Assembly (NCBI GenBank): GCA_001873075.1
Contig: MNYL01000026.1
Coordinates: forward strand, 1 to 23,047
Length of the DNA stretch: 23,047 bases
Direction: 5' to 3'
From: Fibrobacteres bacterium CG2_30_45_31
Lineage (GTDB): Bacteria > Fibrobacterota > Fibrobacteria > Fibrobacterales > Fibrobacteraceae
Position numbers and translations under genes: made by a program. Below are positions 1-8,132 of the stretch, one piece after another. Each line of letters starts with the position of its first letter. Within the stretch, counting starts at the first letter, position 1. The notes under the pieces are model-generated. The model ran no database searches. It had not been told where the DNA came from and saw only the letters and a program-made list of their open reading frames with translations.

Positions 1-47
1 ACTACTAAAAAAATCTATCAAAAGCGAGTTTTTGAATAGCCTGTTCA

Positions 48-3000
48 CTAATGAGGTGCTTTTTCGAGCTCTTTCGCATTAATGATCAACATCTGCAAAC
101 GATTTTCAATGTTGGCAAAGCTCGTATCCGGATCATAATCCAAAGAAAGCACTTGAATGTGCGGGAACCTTGCTTTGACAGCCTTGGTAAGGCCGCGGCC
201 TGAAATATGGTTCGCGAGGCAAGCAAATGGTTGAACGATTATAAAACTGTTCACGCCTTTGGATGCATTATAAAGGATCTCTCCCGGAATGAGCCAGCCT
301 TCCCCTGAATTATAGGAGGGGTCAATAATGTCACCGATGAGATGCACCAATTCGTAGCAATCGGCATGGTGCTCATAAAATTTGTAGCGTTGAGCCCTTT
401 TATTCACTTGGTCCACAGCGAATGTATACACTTTCCCTGTGATACCCCCCAGAATCCAATTGCCAAACGGATGCTGAATGAATCCACGTCTAATCTTTTC
501 CATGCGCACCACTTCATCCACACGGAAAAAATCCATCATTGCAGGGAGCACCACTTCCATGCCGTTATCCATAAGGTAGTTTTCAATGTAACCATTCGCA
601 CTCGGATGATAATTCATAAGAATCTCGCCGAGGAGGGAAACACGCGGCTTGCGCACCGTGCGATCCAATTCGATTTCATTGAATGCATCTATGGTTCGTT
701 CCAACATTTGAAGTACAGAACGGGGGTAGGCAATAAATTTTTTAGGTGTGTAGGCGATCTCATGCATAAGCAGAGGCAACCAATGATCATACACTTTCTG
801 AGTATCACCTTTATGCACTTCGTACGGCCTGGAAGCTCGGTAAATAGTTTCAATGCAGTCCATGGTCGCGATGCCCCAAAGCATATGCAATTTGAATCCA
901 AGATCCAATTTGAATCCTGGGTGCATATCCTTCGTGTCAGAACCCGTGGTGATGATGGGAACGTCATTATACCCTGATTCATCCAAAGCTTTACGGGCAA
1001 GGGTTGCATATTGAATGGCGCGACAGTTTTCACAGTTCTTGGCAAGCCCCACTGAAACTTTGCTGTGATCTACTTCTGGGTGTTGTTCCAGCCAGAGAAG
1101 ATTTTCGCCGATATTCACTTGCGCCGGGAAACAAATGTCATTATGGACATATTTTTTTCCGAGTTCAATCGCCCGCTTATTAGCGAGAGGAAGCGCTTCT
1201 GTAATGAAACCTAAGGATTCAAAGTATTCAGAGGCGAGAATACTAAATGCATGAGAAAGGTTAGGAATAAGAATTTTGCGTTTAGCCTTGTCGCCTTCCG
1301 CGAACTTTACTGGAAATAGTTCTTTTTCGCTCACATCGCGTTTTAGGTTCGCCTGGCGTCTCGAACGCACCGTCTCAATAAAGCTTTTCACACGTATTCC
1401 CACAGGACCGCGAGCATCACCTTCATCCAACTTGAGCATTAAAAGTTCTTTCATGGACGTTTCATGTAGCATCCGGTTCATCTCATCAGTGAGAATCGAA
1501 TCGTGACCGCAACCGAAGCTTACAATCTGCACTAATTCAATCGAAGGATCTTTGGCCGCGAGCATCGTCGCTCCTAGCATTCGCATGTGGAATGTATTCT
1601 TTACTTCCATACGGGTATGCTTTCCTACATCCTGATCGTAGACTCCAGGCAAAGATTCCGTCGTGAGAATAGGAATTCCCATCGCTGTGAAATGAGATGC
1701 CACATTATGATTTACAAGACTATCCGCATGGTACGGGCGACCTGCAAGCACAATGGCAAATTCCTCTTTCCTTCGCACCTCTTCAAGAATTTTGCTGCCT
1801 TCTTCAATGAGAGTGTCTCGGTATTTTTGGAGTGCTTTTTCGCCTTCAGTGACCGCGCGTTCCAAAACTTTCTTTGAGAATTTCCATTCTTCATGGAACC
1901 ACTGAACGGTTTGGCTACGGCGTAATGCAGAGTCAAACCAGTGGAATGTCGGCTGGTCCAAAGGAACTCCGTAACGTCCTTCCGGATCATCTGTATTTTT
2001 ACAAATATTCGGATAACCTTGTACCACGGGGCAGACCGCTGTCGCCGTAAATTTCGTATGATCGCTAGGAAGGGCCACCATGACCGGGAAAAAGATACGA
2101 TCGACTTTCTTTTCTATAAGATCCAGAACGTGGCCATGCACCAGTTTCGCAGGAAAACAAACGGTATCCGAAGGAACACTGTGCAAGCCTTCTTCAAAAA
2201 GCTTGTAATCACTCTGCTTACTGACGATGACGGTATAACCGATGGAAGTAAAGAACGCTTTCCAGTAGGGGAGACTCGACCAGAATTCCAACACGCGTGG
2301 AATGCCGATCGTCTTTCCGTTGGGAGGAAGAATTTGTTTTGGCGAATAGTCTTTGACCAAAAGCTGATTGGTTCGCTTGACCATGTCTGGCACGGCGAGC
2401 ATTTTGCGGTTGATTTCCGCGACAAGCTTTTTGGTTTCAGGATCATTCGGGTCCGCTGTCACTTCGCCCCGCTCGCAACGGTTTCCTGTCACAAAACTCG
2501 AACCGTCGCTAAACGTAACGATGGTACGAGAACAGTGGTTCGTGCAGTATTGACAAATTTGGCTTGGCTTATTGTCCCAGCTTAAGGCTCTTGCCTTTTC
2601 AAGGCCAATGAAACTAGTCTTGAACTCCGGATTGACAGAGCGCTTCTTTTCAATAAAGCGTTTTGTCAAAAGTGCAATCCCTATCGCTCCCATTTCACCG
2701 GGGCGCTGTGGACGAATAGGGGTCAGCCCTGTCAGTTGTTCAAAGGAGCGAAGAACCGCATCGTTCTTAAAGGTTCCGCCTTGCACAATCACCACTTTGC
2801 CAAGTGTTTCGAGATTGCGAATGCGGATCACTTTGGTGAATACGTTTTCAATAATGGAGCGACAAATGCCTGCGATAATATCTTCGGGCTGTTTTCCATC
2901 GCGCTGTTCCGTGATAATGGAACTATTCATGAACACCGTGCAGCGGCTTCCGAGCTTTGATGGATTCTTTGCATTAAAGGCCATCTCGGCGATTTTTTCC

Positions 3001-4457
3001 ATGGGAATTCCCAAGGATCTGGCATAGGTTTCGATAAACGAACCGCATCCCGAAGAACAGGCTTCGTTGAGAATAATACCCGTCACAACGCCGTCTTGAA
3101 CAGTGATCGCCTTCATGTCCTGGCCACCAATATCCAAAATAAAAGAAACATCGGGACGCAAGTGCTGTGCCGCATTCGCGTGAGCGACTGTTTCCACAGT
3201 ATGATAATCGGCATGCAGTGCTTTTGCGAAAAGTTGTTCCCCGTAACCCGTGGTTCCCACACCTAAAATATTCAGCTTACAACCGTATTCCTCATAACGA
3301 TCCGCCAAATCTGTCAGGGCTGTTTTGAGAACGGCAAGCGGCTCTCCTTCGTTTCCCGAATAGAACCCATCAACGATATTCTCATTTTCGTCAAGAAGAA
3401 CAAACTTGGTTGTGGTGGACCCCGCATCAATTCCTAAGTACGCATTTATTACAGAGCCAGAAGCCGGTTGTGGATAATGGGGATTCGCGAGTGGATGCTG
3501 TGTTTTGAAAAGTGCCTGCTCTGTTTCATTCTTGAAAAAGAGTTCTCCATTGTCATTGCGTTCCGCCTGCCGCATCTCGTTAAAATGCAACAAAGCTTCT
3601 CGGGAACCTTCTTCTCGGTAACCACAAACTTTGTCTTCAAACATGGTGCCTAAAGCAAGGGCCGCTCCCCAAGCCACAAACACTTCTGAGCGTTCTGGGA
3701 CAATCGCCTGCGCATCGGTAAGGCCCAAGCGTTCTTTAAACACACGAACCAAGGTAGGGTTAAAAGTCAGTGGGCCGCCTTCAAACATCACCGGCGGCTT
3801 AATTTCCATACCCTGGGCAAGGCCCCCGATGGTTTGTTTGGCAATAGCATGGAAACTCGAAAGGGCAATATCCTCTTTCGCCACTCCATTATTCAGCATG
3901 GGTTGAATGTCCGTTTTCGCAAACACTCCGCAACGGCCAGAAATCTCATACACCTTGGTTCCACGCATGGCATAGGACTCAAAGTTTTCCGTTTTAATGC
4001 GGAGAAGTTCTGCCACCTGGTCAATAAAAGCTCCGGTACCACCCGCACAAACGCCATTCATGCGCATATCAGAAGCAATGAGCTTCCCTGTGGTCCGATC
4101 TTTTTCAAAGAAAATAACCTTGGCGTCTTGACCGCCAAGTTCAATGGCCACACGAGTTTCAGGGTGCATGGCACGCACCGCGAGCGCGTTGGCGACTACT
4201 TCCTGAACAAAAAAGGCACGGGTCGCTTCTGCGAAAGGTTGACCGCCGCTACCGCAAAACGCCACTCCGAAAGTCTTTCCCGGATATAAACCATGAGCTT
4301 CTTGCAAAAGCTCCAGCACTTTTTGCGATTGCATCGCGTTGTGGCGTTGGTACGAGTAATGAAGCAGTTTGCCAGTTGTAGGATCAACAACCGCAATCTT
4401 CACCGTGGTGGAACCGACATCAACGCCGACCCATAAATCTGTTTTTAAAGAACTCAT
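48..4457 (-). CDS. Double BadF/BadG/HgdC-type acyl-CoA dehydratase activase with DUF2229-like and dehydratase-like C-terminal regions
   Basis: This 1469-residue protein contains two ASKHA-fold ATPase domains of the kind that activate 2-hydroxyacyl-CoA dehydratases by ATP-driven electron transfer. Domain 1 spans about residues 8-272 (phosphate loop GVDVGSTTVK, then CAGGTGAFID with C137 and GRCGVFAKTD with C176). Domain 2 spans about 340-600 (GIDAGSTTTK, C467 and C506). In HgdC the equivalent two cysteines of each subunit bind the bridging 4Fe-4S cluster, and both pairs are kept here. A Cys cluster follows (C635, C638, C642, C661), then a DUF2229-like region at about 715-940, and a C-terminal half with further Cys motifs (NDICFPAQ, NCENC) that resembles the dehydratase subunits. 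The length matches the large fused activase-related proteins seen in many anaerobes, whose substrate is usually unknown. The start codon faces cimA across 58 bp. No separate dehydratase subunit genes are visible, so the substrate cannot be named. The cytoplasmic location is inferred from the lack of a signal peptide. Confidence 0.9.
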   Translation of the reverse strand: MSSLKTDLWVGVDVGSTTVKIAVVDPTTGKLLHYSYQRHNAMQSQKVLELLQEAHGLYPGKTFGVAFCGSGGQPFAEATRAFFVQEVVANALAVRAMHPETRVAIELGGQDAKVIFFEKDRTTGKLIASDMRMNGVCAGGTGAFIDQVAELLRIKTENFESYAMRGTKVYEISGRCGVFAKTDIQPMLNNGVAKEDIALSSFHAIAKQTIGGLAQGMEIKPPVMFEGGPLTFNPTLVRVFKERLGLTDAQAIVPERSEVFVAWGAALALGTMFEDKVCGYREEGSREALLHFNEMRQAERNDNGELFFKNETEQALFKTQHPLANPHYPQPASGSVINAYLGIDAGSTTTKFVLLDENENIVDGFYSGNEGEPLAVLKTALTDLADRYEEYGCKLNILGVGTTGYGEQLFAKALHADYHTVETVAHANAAQHLRPDVSFILDIGGQDMKAITVQDGVVTGIILNEACSSGCGSFIETYARSLGIPMEKIAEMAFNAKNPSKLGSRCTVFMNSSIITEQRDGKQPEDIIAGICRSIIENVFTKVIRIRNLETLGKVVIVQGGTFKNDAVLRSFEQLTGLTPIRPQRPGEMGAIGIALLTKRFIEKKRSVNPEFKTSFIGLEKARALSWDNKPSQICQYCTNHCSRTIVTFSDGSSFVTGNRCERGEVTADPNDPETKKLVAEINRKMLAVPDMVKRTNQLLVKDYSPKQILPPNGKTIGIPRVLEFWSSLPYWKAFFTSIGYTVIVSKQSDYKLFEEGLHSVPSDTVCFPAKLVHGHVLDLIEKKVDRIFFPVMVALPSDHTKFTATAVCPVVQGYPNICKNTDDPEGRYGVPLDQPTFHWFDSALRRSQTVQWFHEEWKFSKKVLERAVTEGEKALQKYRDTLIEEGSKILEEVRRKEEFAIVLAGRPYHADSLVNHNVASHFTAMGIPILTTESLPGVYDQDVGKHTRMEVKNTFHMRMLGATMLAAKDPSIELVQIVSFGCGHDSILTDEMNRMLHETSMKELLMLKLDEGDARGPVGIRVKSFIETVRSRRQANLKRDVSEKELFPVKFAEGDKAKRKILIPNLSHAFSILASEYFESLGFITEALPLANKRAIELGKKYVHNDICFPAQVNIGENLLWLEQHPEVDHSKVSVGLAKNCENCRAIQYATLARKALDESGYNDVPIITTGSDTKDMHPGFKLDLGFKLHMLWGIATMDCIETIYRASRPYEVHKGDTQKVYDHWLPLLMHEIAYTPKKFIAYPRSVLQMLERTIDAFNEIELDRTVRKPRVSLLGEILMNYHPSANGYIENYLMDNGMEVVLPAMMDFFRVDEVVRMEKIRRGFIQHPFGNWILGGITGKVYTFAVDQVNKRAQRYKFYEHHADCYELVHLIGDIIDPSYNSGEGWLIPGEILYNASKGVNSFIIVQPFACLANHISGRGLTKAVKARFPHIQVLSLDYDPDTSFANIENRLQMLIINAKELEKAPH

Positions 4458-4515
4458 AGTGCGCCAAAATTAGAAATAAAAAAGTTGCAGAAGGCTTTTT
4501 TACTATTTTTGAAGC

Positions 4516-6117
4516 ATGAAAGTATGCCTCTACGACACCACTCTCCGCGATGGAAATCAGGACCGCAAAATAAGCCTTTCTTTGGCGGACAAATTACAAA
4601 TTGCCCGTTTGCTGGATTTCTTCAAAATAGACTACATTGAAGGTGGTTGGCCTAATCCCGGTAATCCCACAGACGAAGAATTCTTCCGTAAAGTCAAAGA
4701 ATTGAAGTTGGGTCATGCAAAAATTGCCGCTTTTGGAAGCACGCGCCGTCCTTTCATGACTCCCGATCAGGATCCCTTAATGCGCGCTTTGGTGGATAGC
4801 GAAGCGCCTGTAAAAACCATCTTTGGTAAAAGTTGGGATCTGCATGTGACAGAAGTTATTCGCACCACGTTAGAAGAAAATTTAGACATGATCGAATCCT
4901 CGGTCGCTTACCTCAAAGAATTTTCTCAAGAAGTGATATTCGATGCGGAACATTTTTTTGACGGCTACAAAGCAAATCCAACTTATGCCTTGGATACATT
5001 ACGTTCGGCGCAGTTAGGGGGGGCGGACTACATCGTTCTTTGTGACACCAATGGTGGAGCCTTGCCGTGGGAAGTGGAGTCCATTTTTGAAAATGTGCGC
5101 AAGGAAATAACAACGAAATTAGGCGTTCACGTTCATAACGATTGTGGGCTCGGTGTCTCCAACAGTCTCTTTGCCGTTCAAGGGGGAGCCATGATGGTGC
5201 AAGGGGTTATCAATGGTTATGGAGAGCGCTGTGGTAATGCCAATTTAACGACCATTGCCGCCAATTTGCATTTCAAAATGAACGCAGAGCTTGCCTGTGC
5301 AAATAGCATGGCAGAGCTTCGCAAACTAAGTCTCGCGATAGATCAAATAGTCAATCTTCCAAGCGATGTTCGAGCTCCTTATGTTGGCGATGCGGCTTTT
5401 GCTCACAAGGGCGGCGCTCATATTGATGGTGTCATGAAAGTTGCGCGCAGTTTTGAACATGTCAATCCTCATTCAATCGGCAACGACCGTATTTTTGTCA
5501 CGAGCGATCAAGCGGGTGGTTCTTTGATCGTTGAAAAATTAAAGCAAATAAAACCTGGTATTGACAAAAAAGATCCTCTGGTTGCGGAGCTTTTGACGAC
5601 CATTAAACAAAAGGAAAACGCTGGCTGGCATTTCGATTCTGCGGAAGCGAGTTTTAAAATGCTCGTGTATCGCAAATTGGGGCTTTTCCATGAACCTTTT
5701 GAGATACTCAACTACCGTGTTATCGAAGACAAAAATATTCAAGGTATGAGCGTCTCTCAAGCGTCTGTTAAACTCAGAATCAAAGGGGAAGTGAGTCATC
5801 AAGTATCCGAAGGCGATGGTCCTGTGAATGCCTTGGATGCCGCACTTCGTAAGGCCTTGTTGCCTTATTTCCCATTCATGAAAATGGTACGCTTGGACGA
5901 TTTCAAAGTCCGCGTATTAGGTTCCAATGTGGGTTCAGATGCCATGGTGCGTGTTTGGACCACTTTTGGCGATGAAAATGAACAGTGGAATGTGGCAGGC
6001 GTGAGTGCGAACATCATCGAAGCCTCTTGGCTTGCTCTCGTCGATGGCCTCAGCTATAAGATTCATAAAGAAATAAAGTCAACAGATAAAAAGGACTCTC
6101 AGAAAAGAGCCCCGTAA
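4516..6117 (+). CDS. cimA: (R)-citramalate synthase (CimA type)
   Basis: The 533-residue product belongs to the DRE-TIM metallolyase superfamily, LeuA/CimA branch. It should condense acetyl-CoA with pyruvate to (R)-citramalate, the first step of the threonine-independent isoleucine pathway. Visible features are the N-terminal YDTTLRDGNQ (catalytic R11, metal ligand D7), EGGWPNPGNPTDEEFF at 42-57, which is characteristic of the CimA type rather than LeuA, the metal-binding HVHND (H205, H207), GYGERCGN at 235-241, and AFAHKGGAHIDGV at about 295. A regulatory LeuA-type dimer domain follows at about 395-520. Length is normal for the family. One small oddity is that the segment after RDG reads NQDRKIS where most relatives have a version of AQAEGIS. 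The ATG at 4516 has only a weak purine-rich stretch upstream. hisD follows 32 bp downstream in the same direction, so the two are probably co-transcribed. Confidence 0.92.
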   Translation: MKVCLYDTTLRDGNQDRKISLSLADKLQIARLLDFFKIDYIEGGWPNPGNPTDEEFFRKVKELKLGHAKIAAFGSTRRPFMTPDQDPLMRALVDSEAPVKTIFGKSWDLHVTEVIRTTLEENLDMIESSVAYLKEFSQEVIFDAEHFFDGYKANPTYALDTLRSAQLGGADYIVLCDTNGGALPWEVESIFENVRKEITTKLGVHVHNDCGLGVSNSLFAVQGGAMMVQGVINGYGERCGNANLTTIAANLHFKMNAELACANSMAELRKLSLAIDQIVNLPSDVRAPYVGDAAFAHKGGAHIDGVMKVARSFEHVNPHSIGNDRIFVTSDQAGGSLIVEKLKQIKPGIDKKDPLVAELLTTIKQKENAGWHFDSAEASFKMLVYRKLGLFHEPFEILNYRVIEDKNIQGMSVSQASVKLRIKGEVSHQVSEGDGPVNALDAALRKALLPYFPFMKMVRLDDFKVRVLGSNVGSDAMVRVWTTFGDENEQWNVAGVSANIIEASWLALVDGLSYKIHKEIKSTDKKDSQKRAP

Positions 6118-6149
6118 TATTTTACTAGCGCATTTAACCCGAGATAATT

Positions 6150-7421
6150 ATGAAAATTGTAAAAGTCAAACAAAAGTCTGCTGAAGTCGAACGCCTTTGT
6201 TCCAGAGGGGTAGCACCCACGGAAGAAATCTACGCCAAGGTTCGGGAAATTCTTTCAAATGTCAAAAAGGGTGGCCTTCCACAGGTCGTCGCGTACGCTC
6301 AGAAGTTTGATGGTCTTCAGGGAAATAAACTCCGTATCACCGAGACCGAAATTAAAAAAGTTGCCGCCAAGGCGGATCCTGCCCTTCAAAAGGGGCTCAA
6401 ACAAGCGATTAAAAATGTGAAGTTATTTCATGAAAACCAGTGTGAAAGCTCTTGGCTCATGGAAGGAAAAAATGGGGAAGTATTAGGTCAGCGAATTCGC
6501 CCCATGCACCGTGTAGGCCTTTACGTTCCAGGGGGTGCGGCCATTTATCCCAGCACGGTCATCATGAATGCGGTTCCTGCATTGGTTGCAGGTGTTGAAG
6601 AAATTGTCGTGACTACCCCTGCCAAAGAGGGTTTGCAACCCGCTGTGGCATTTGTGCTTCAGGAACTTGGCATTACGGAAGTATATCATGTCGGGGGAGC
6701 TCAAGCTATAGGACTTCTTGCTTATGGAGCCAAAGGAATTGAGCCCGTAGATAAAATTGTGGGCCCAGGTAATGTCTTTGCTGCAATTGCCAAAAAAGAA
6801 GTTTTCGGTATTGTCGACATAGATATGATCGCTGGTCCTTCAGAAATTCTTGTACTTGCCGATAGCTCTGCGGATCCAGATTGGGTCGCTGCCGATCTTC
6901 TTTCTCAGGCAGAACATGGTTCCGGTTTCGAAGCTGCCATCTGTATTACAGACAACATGGAAACCGCAAAGCTTATTGACACTTGTGTACAGATTCAGGT
7001 TGAGAATTCCCCTAAACGGGAGCTTCTTGAAAAAACGCTTGCACAATATGGGCGCATTCTTGTCGTAGACAACTGGTTTGATGGAGTGGCCATTGCGAAT
7101 CGCATTGCTCCAGAACATTTAGAAGTCATGACTCGTGAAGCAGAAACGCTTGCCGAAAATCTTGTGAATGCCGGTGCTATTTTTATAGGACCGTGGTCCA
7201 GTGAACCTGTGGGGGATTACTTTGCAGGTCCCAATCATGTACTCCCAACGAATGGAACGGCGCGCTTTTCAAGTCCATTAGGCGTTTATGATTTTCTCAA
7301 AAGGACTAGCATTATCCGTTATTCTCAGAAAGCAGTCCTCAAAAATGGTAAGGCCATTGCAAAAATTGCTGAGACAGAAGGCTTTTTTCACCATGCTCAG
7401 GCAGTTTTAAAGCGTCTATAA
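6150..7421 (+). CDS. hisD: Histidinol dehydrogenase
   Basis: The 423-residue product matches HisD over its full length. This zinc enzyme oxidises L-histidinol to L-histidine in two NAD-dependent steps, the last reactions of histidine synthesis, in the cytoplasm. The expected residues are all present: zinc ligands Q253 and H256 (SQAEHGSG), D356 (GDYFAGPNH) and H415 (EGFFHHAQAV), and the catalytic pair E322/H323 (APEHLEV). The nucleotide-binding region VGGAQAIGLLAYG lies at 181-193 and GPGNVF at 205-210. The gene lies 32 bp after cimA and ends just before the tRNA-Pro promoter. No terminator is visible between hisD and the tRNA. No other his genes are in the window, so the histidine genes are probably dispersed in this genome. 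Confidence 0.96.
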   Translation: MKIVKVKQKSAEVERLCSRGVAPTEEIYAKVREILSNVKKGGLPQVVAYAQKFDGLQGNKLRITETEIKKVAAKADPALQKGLKQAIKNVKLFHENQCESSWLMEGKNGEVLGQRIRPMHRVGLYVPGGAAIYPSTVIMNAVPALVAGVEEIVVTTPAKEGLQPAVAFVLQELGITEVYHVGGAQAIGLLAYGAKGIEPVDKIVGPGNVFAAIAKKEVFGIVDIDMIAGPSEILVLADSSADPDWVAADLLSQAEHGSGFEAAICITDNMETAKLIDTCVQIQVENSPKRELLEKTLAQYGRILVVDNWFDGVAIANRIAPEHLEVMTREAETLAENLVNAGAIFIGPWSSEPVGDYFAGPNHVLPTNGTARFSSPLGVYDFLKRTSIIRYSQKAVLKNGKAIAKIAETEGFFHHAQAVLKRL

Positions 7422-7422
7422 C

Positions 7423-7450
7423 TTGGATTTCTCTCAAGCTTTGTTATATT
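7423..7450 (+). promoter_or_regulatory. Sigma-70-like promoter of tRNA-Pro
   Basis: A -35 element TTGGAT (7423-7428) and a -10 element TATATT (7445-7450) are separated by 16 bp. They sit immediately after the hisD stop codon and about 12 bp before the mature tRNA 5' end. The position fits a dedicated tRNA promoter. The call is from pattern only. Confidence 0.55.
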
Positions 7451-7462
7451 TGGCCCCAGTTA

Positions 7463-7536
7463 CGGGATGTAGCTCAGTCTGGTAGAGCGTCTGCTTTGGG
7501 AGCAGAATGTCGTCAGTTCGAATCTGGCTATCCCGA
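7463..7536 (+). tRNA. tRNA-Pro (anticodon TGG)
   Basis: The 74-nt sequence folds into a complete cloverleaf. The acceptor stem pairs CGGGATG with TATCCCG (one G-T pair) and is followed by discriminator A. The D arm has GCTC/GAGC, the anticodon stem TCTGC/GCAGA encloses loop TTTGGGA, and the T arm is GTCAG-TTCGAAT-CTGGC. The anticodon is TGG, reading CCN proline codons. The 3' CCA is not encoded. A rho-independent terminator follows within 10 bp. Confidence 0.97.
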
Positions 7537-7541
7537 TCTTC

Positions 7542-7572
7542 AAAAAGGTTCTTCTTTGGAAGGGCCTTTTTT
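7542..7572 (+). terminator. Rho-independent terminator after tRNA-Pro
   Basis: A 13-bp stem (7542-7554 with 7559-7571, two G-T pairs) with a TTTG loop ends in a run of six T. It would stop transcription from the tRNA promoter and any read-through from cimA-hisD. Confidence 0.8.
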
Positions 7573-7819
7573 GATGTTTTCGGAACGAACACAATAGGGT
7601 ACTTACAATGTTCCGTCAAGGCGAGTATCACGGAAACTTTTTAGTTTCCATGCGAGCTATAGGTATATGTTCGAAGAACCATTTCGGCTTGTGTGAGCTA
7701 ATTTCTTTATATCTTCCATTTTGAAATTCCTTGGAGTCGTGATGCAGTTGAGAGACCGCATTGCGAATTTACTCGAAGGAATTTCTTGTGTCACTAATTG
7801 TGTCACTAAGGATCGCCAT
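7573..7819. other. Gene-poor stretch downstream of the tRNA; possible plus-strand structured RNA
   Basis: No convincing gene is visible. There is a hairpin at 7629-7652 (core GGAAACT/AGTTTCC, loop TTTT). An alternative stem, TTCCGT (7611-7616) with ACGGAA (7630-7635), uses some of the same bases, so the two are mutually exclusive. A perfect tandem 12-bp repeat lies at 7786-7809. The stretch ends in the plus-strand terminator at 7833-7859, so a plus-strand transcript could end there. One open frame, 7697-7846 plus, ends inside the terminator hairpin (ATG at 7742 would give 34 residues). It matches nothing I recognise and could be a decayed gene end. Confidence 0.3.
7786..7809. repeat. Tandem 12-bp direct repeat
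   Basis: The word TTGTGTCACTAA occurs twice back to back with no mismatch (7786-7797 and 7798-7809). It lies about 250 bp downstream of tRNA-Pro and 10 bp before the 57-bp repeat. Tandem words of this size can be protein-binding sites such as recombinase arm sites or operators, but nothing here identifies the protein. Confidence 0.7.
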
Positions 7820-7876
7820 AAGGCTTATACGGAACCACCCGCCTAGCGGGTGGTTTTCTAATACACACAAAAAAGG
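7820..7876. repeat. 57-bp perfect repeat, copy 1
   Basis: This sequence is identical over 57 bp to 8988-9044, in the same orientation, 1168 bp away. It holds a 10-bp GC-rich hairpin followed by TTTTCT, then the six A residues that form the U-tract of the adjacent minus-strand terminator. Identity stops inside the second hairpin: the minus-strand stem sequences of the two copies differ. Confidence 0.9.
7833..7859 (+). terminator. Plus-strand terminator within repeat copy 1
   Basis: AACCACCCGC (7833-7842) pairs perfectly with GCGGGTGGTT (7846-7855) around a CTA loop, and the T-rich tail TTTTCT follows. On the minus strand the hairpin has no U-tract, so it is directional. Confidence 0.7.
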
Positions 7877-7896
7877 GACCCTGCAAGCAGGGTCCC
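7869..7896 (-). terminator. Minus-strand terminator next to repeat copy 1
   Basis: On the minus strand GGGACCCTGC and its complement form a strong stem (7875-7884 with 7887-7896) followed by six U (7869-7874). The nearest recognised minus-strand gene, at 8133-8624, already has its own terminator at 8091-8115. This one therefore implies a separate minus-strand transcript starting between them. Confidence 0.75.
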
Positions 7897-7993
7897 AGGG
7901 ATTTGATTGGCTGTGTTGGATATTCCCGTTCCATGTGTAAAACGGCAAGGTTGTCCATGAAAATCTCCCCTGAGCACGAACAACCTCAATCCG
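7869..7993 (-). ncRNA. Candidate small RNA or small-peptide transcript
   Basis: The interval lies between two minus-strand terminators. A promoter-like pair on the minus strand, TTGTTC (8023-8028) and TAAATT (8000-8005) with 17-bp spacing, would start a transcript near 7993 that ends at the strong terminator, giving about 125 nt. The transcript contains GGGGAG 6 nt before an ATG at 7956-7958. The reading frame from that ATG (7806-7958, 50 residues) runs straight through the terminator, which argues against it being a normal gene. I recognise no RNA family here. Confidence 0.3.
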
Positions 7994-8055
7994 ATGAGTA
8001 ATTTATTTAATACTACTACAATGAACAAGGATCTTTGCAAAAATTTCTAATTATC

Positions 8056-8074
8056 TGTATCCAAGTAGGATACA
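8056..8074. repeat. Short inverted repeat
   Basis: TGTATCC (8056-8062) and GGATACA (8068-8074) form a perfect 7-bp inverted repeat with a 5-nt spacer. There is no U-tract on either strand, so it is not a terminator. It lies between the lipoprotein terminator and the candidate small-transcript promoter and could be an operator or a stray hairpin. Confidence 0.5.
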
Positions 8075-8090
8075 CCCTCCAAATAAGCAC

Positions 8091-8115
8091 AAAAAAAAGG
8101 CCCGCTTAGCGAGCC
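8091..8115 (-). terminator. Terminator of the lipoprotein gene
   Basis: On the minus strand GGCTCGC pairs with GCGGGCC (one T-G pair) around a TAA loop, followed by eight U (8091-8098). It begins 17 bp after the stop codon of the gene at 8133-8624. Confidence 0.85.
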
Positions 8116-8132
8116 CTTGCTTATAAAAAATA

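Noticed and set aside
342..977. Plus-strand open frame of 211 residues inside the activase gene
   Set aside because: It is a shadow of the minus-strand activase. The peptide is rich in His and Phe, has no family resemblance, and the minus frame has clear conserved motifs.
7463..7536. Integrated element with a duplicated tRNA 3' end
   Set aside because: I found no second copy of the tRNA 3' sequence and no integrase gene in the window, so an att site cannot be claimed.
7434..7631. Minus-strand open frame of 65 residues over the tRNA
   Set aside because: It reads the antisense of tRNA-Pro and gives the familiar spurious peptide pattern (DSQIRTDDI, ELHPVTG) found opposite many tRNAs.
7806..7958. 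Minus-strand 50-residue frame with a good GGGGAG ribosome site
   Set aside because: Its C-terminal half is translated straight through two terminator hairpins and the 57-bp repeat, so it is unlikely to be a real gene. The transcript itself is kept as a candidate.
7858..8040. Minus-strand 60-residue frame
   Set aside because: It ends inside the terminator, lacks a ribosome site at its start and overlaps the candidate promoter.
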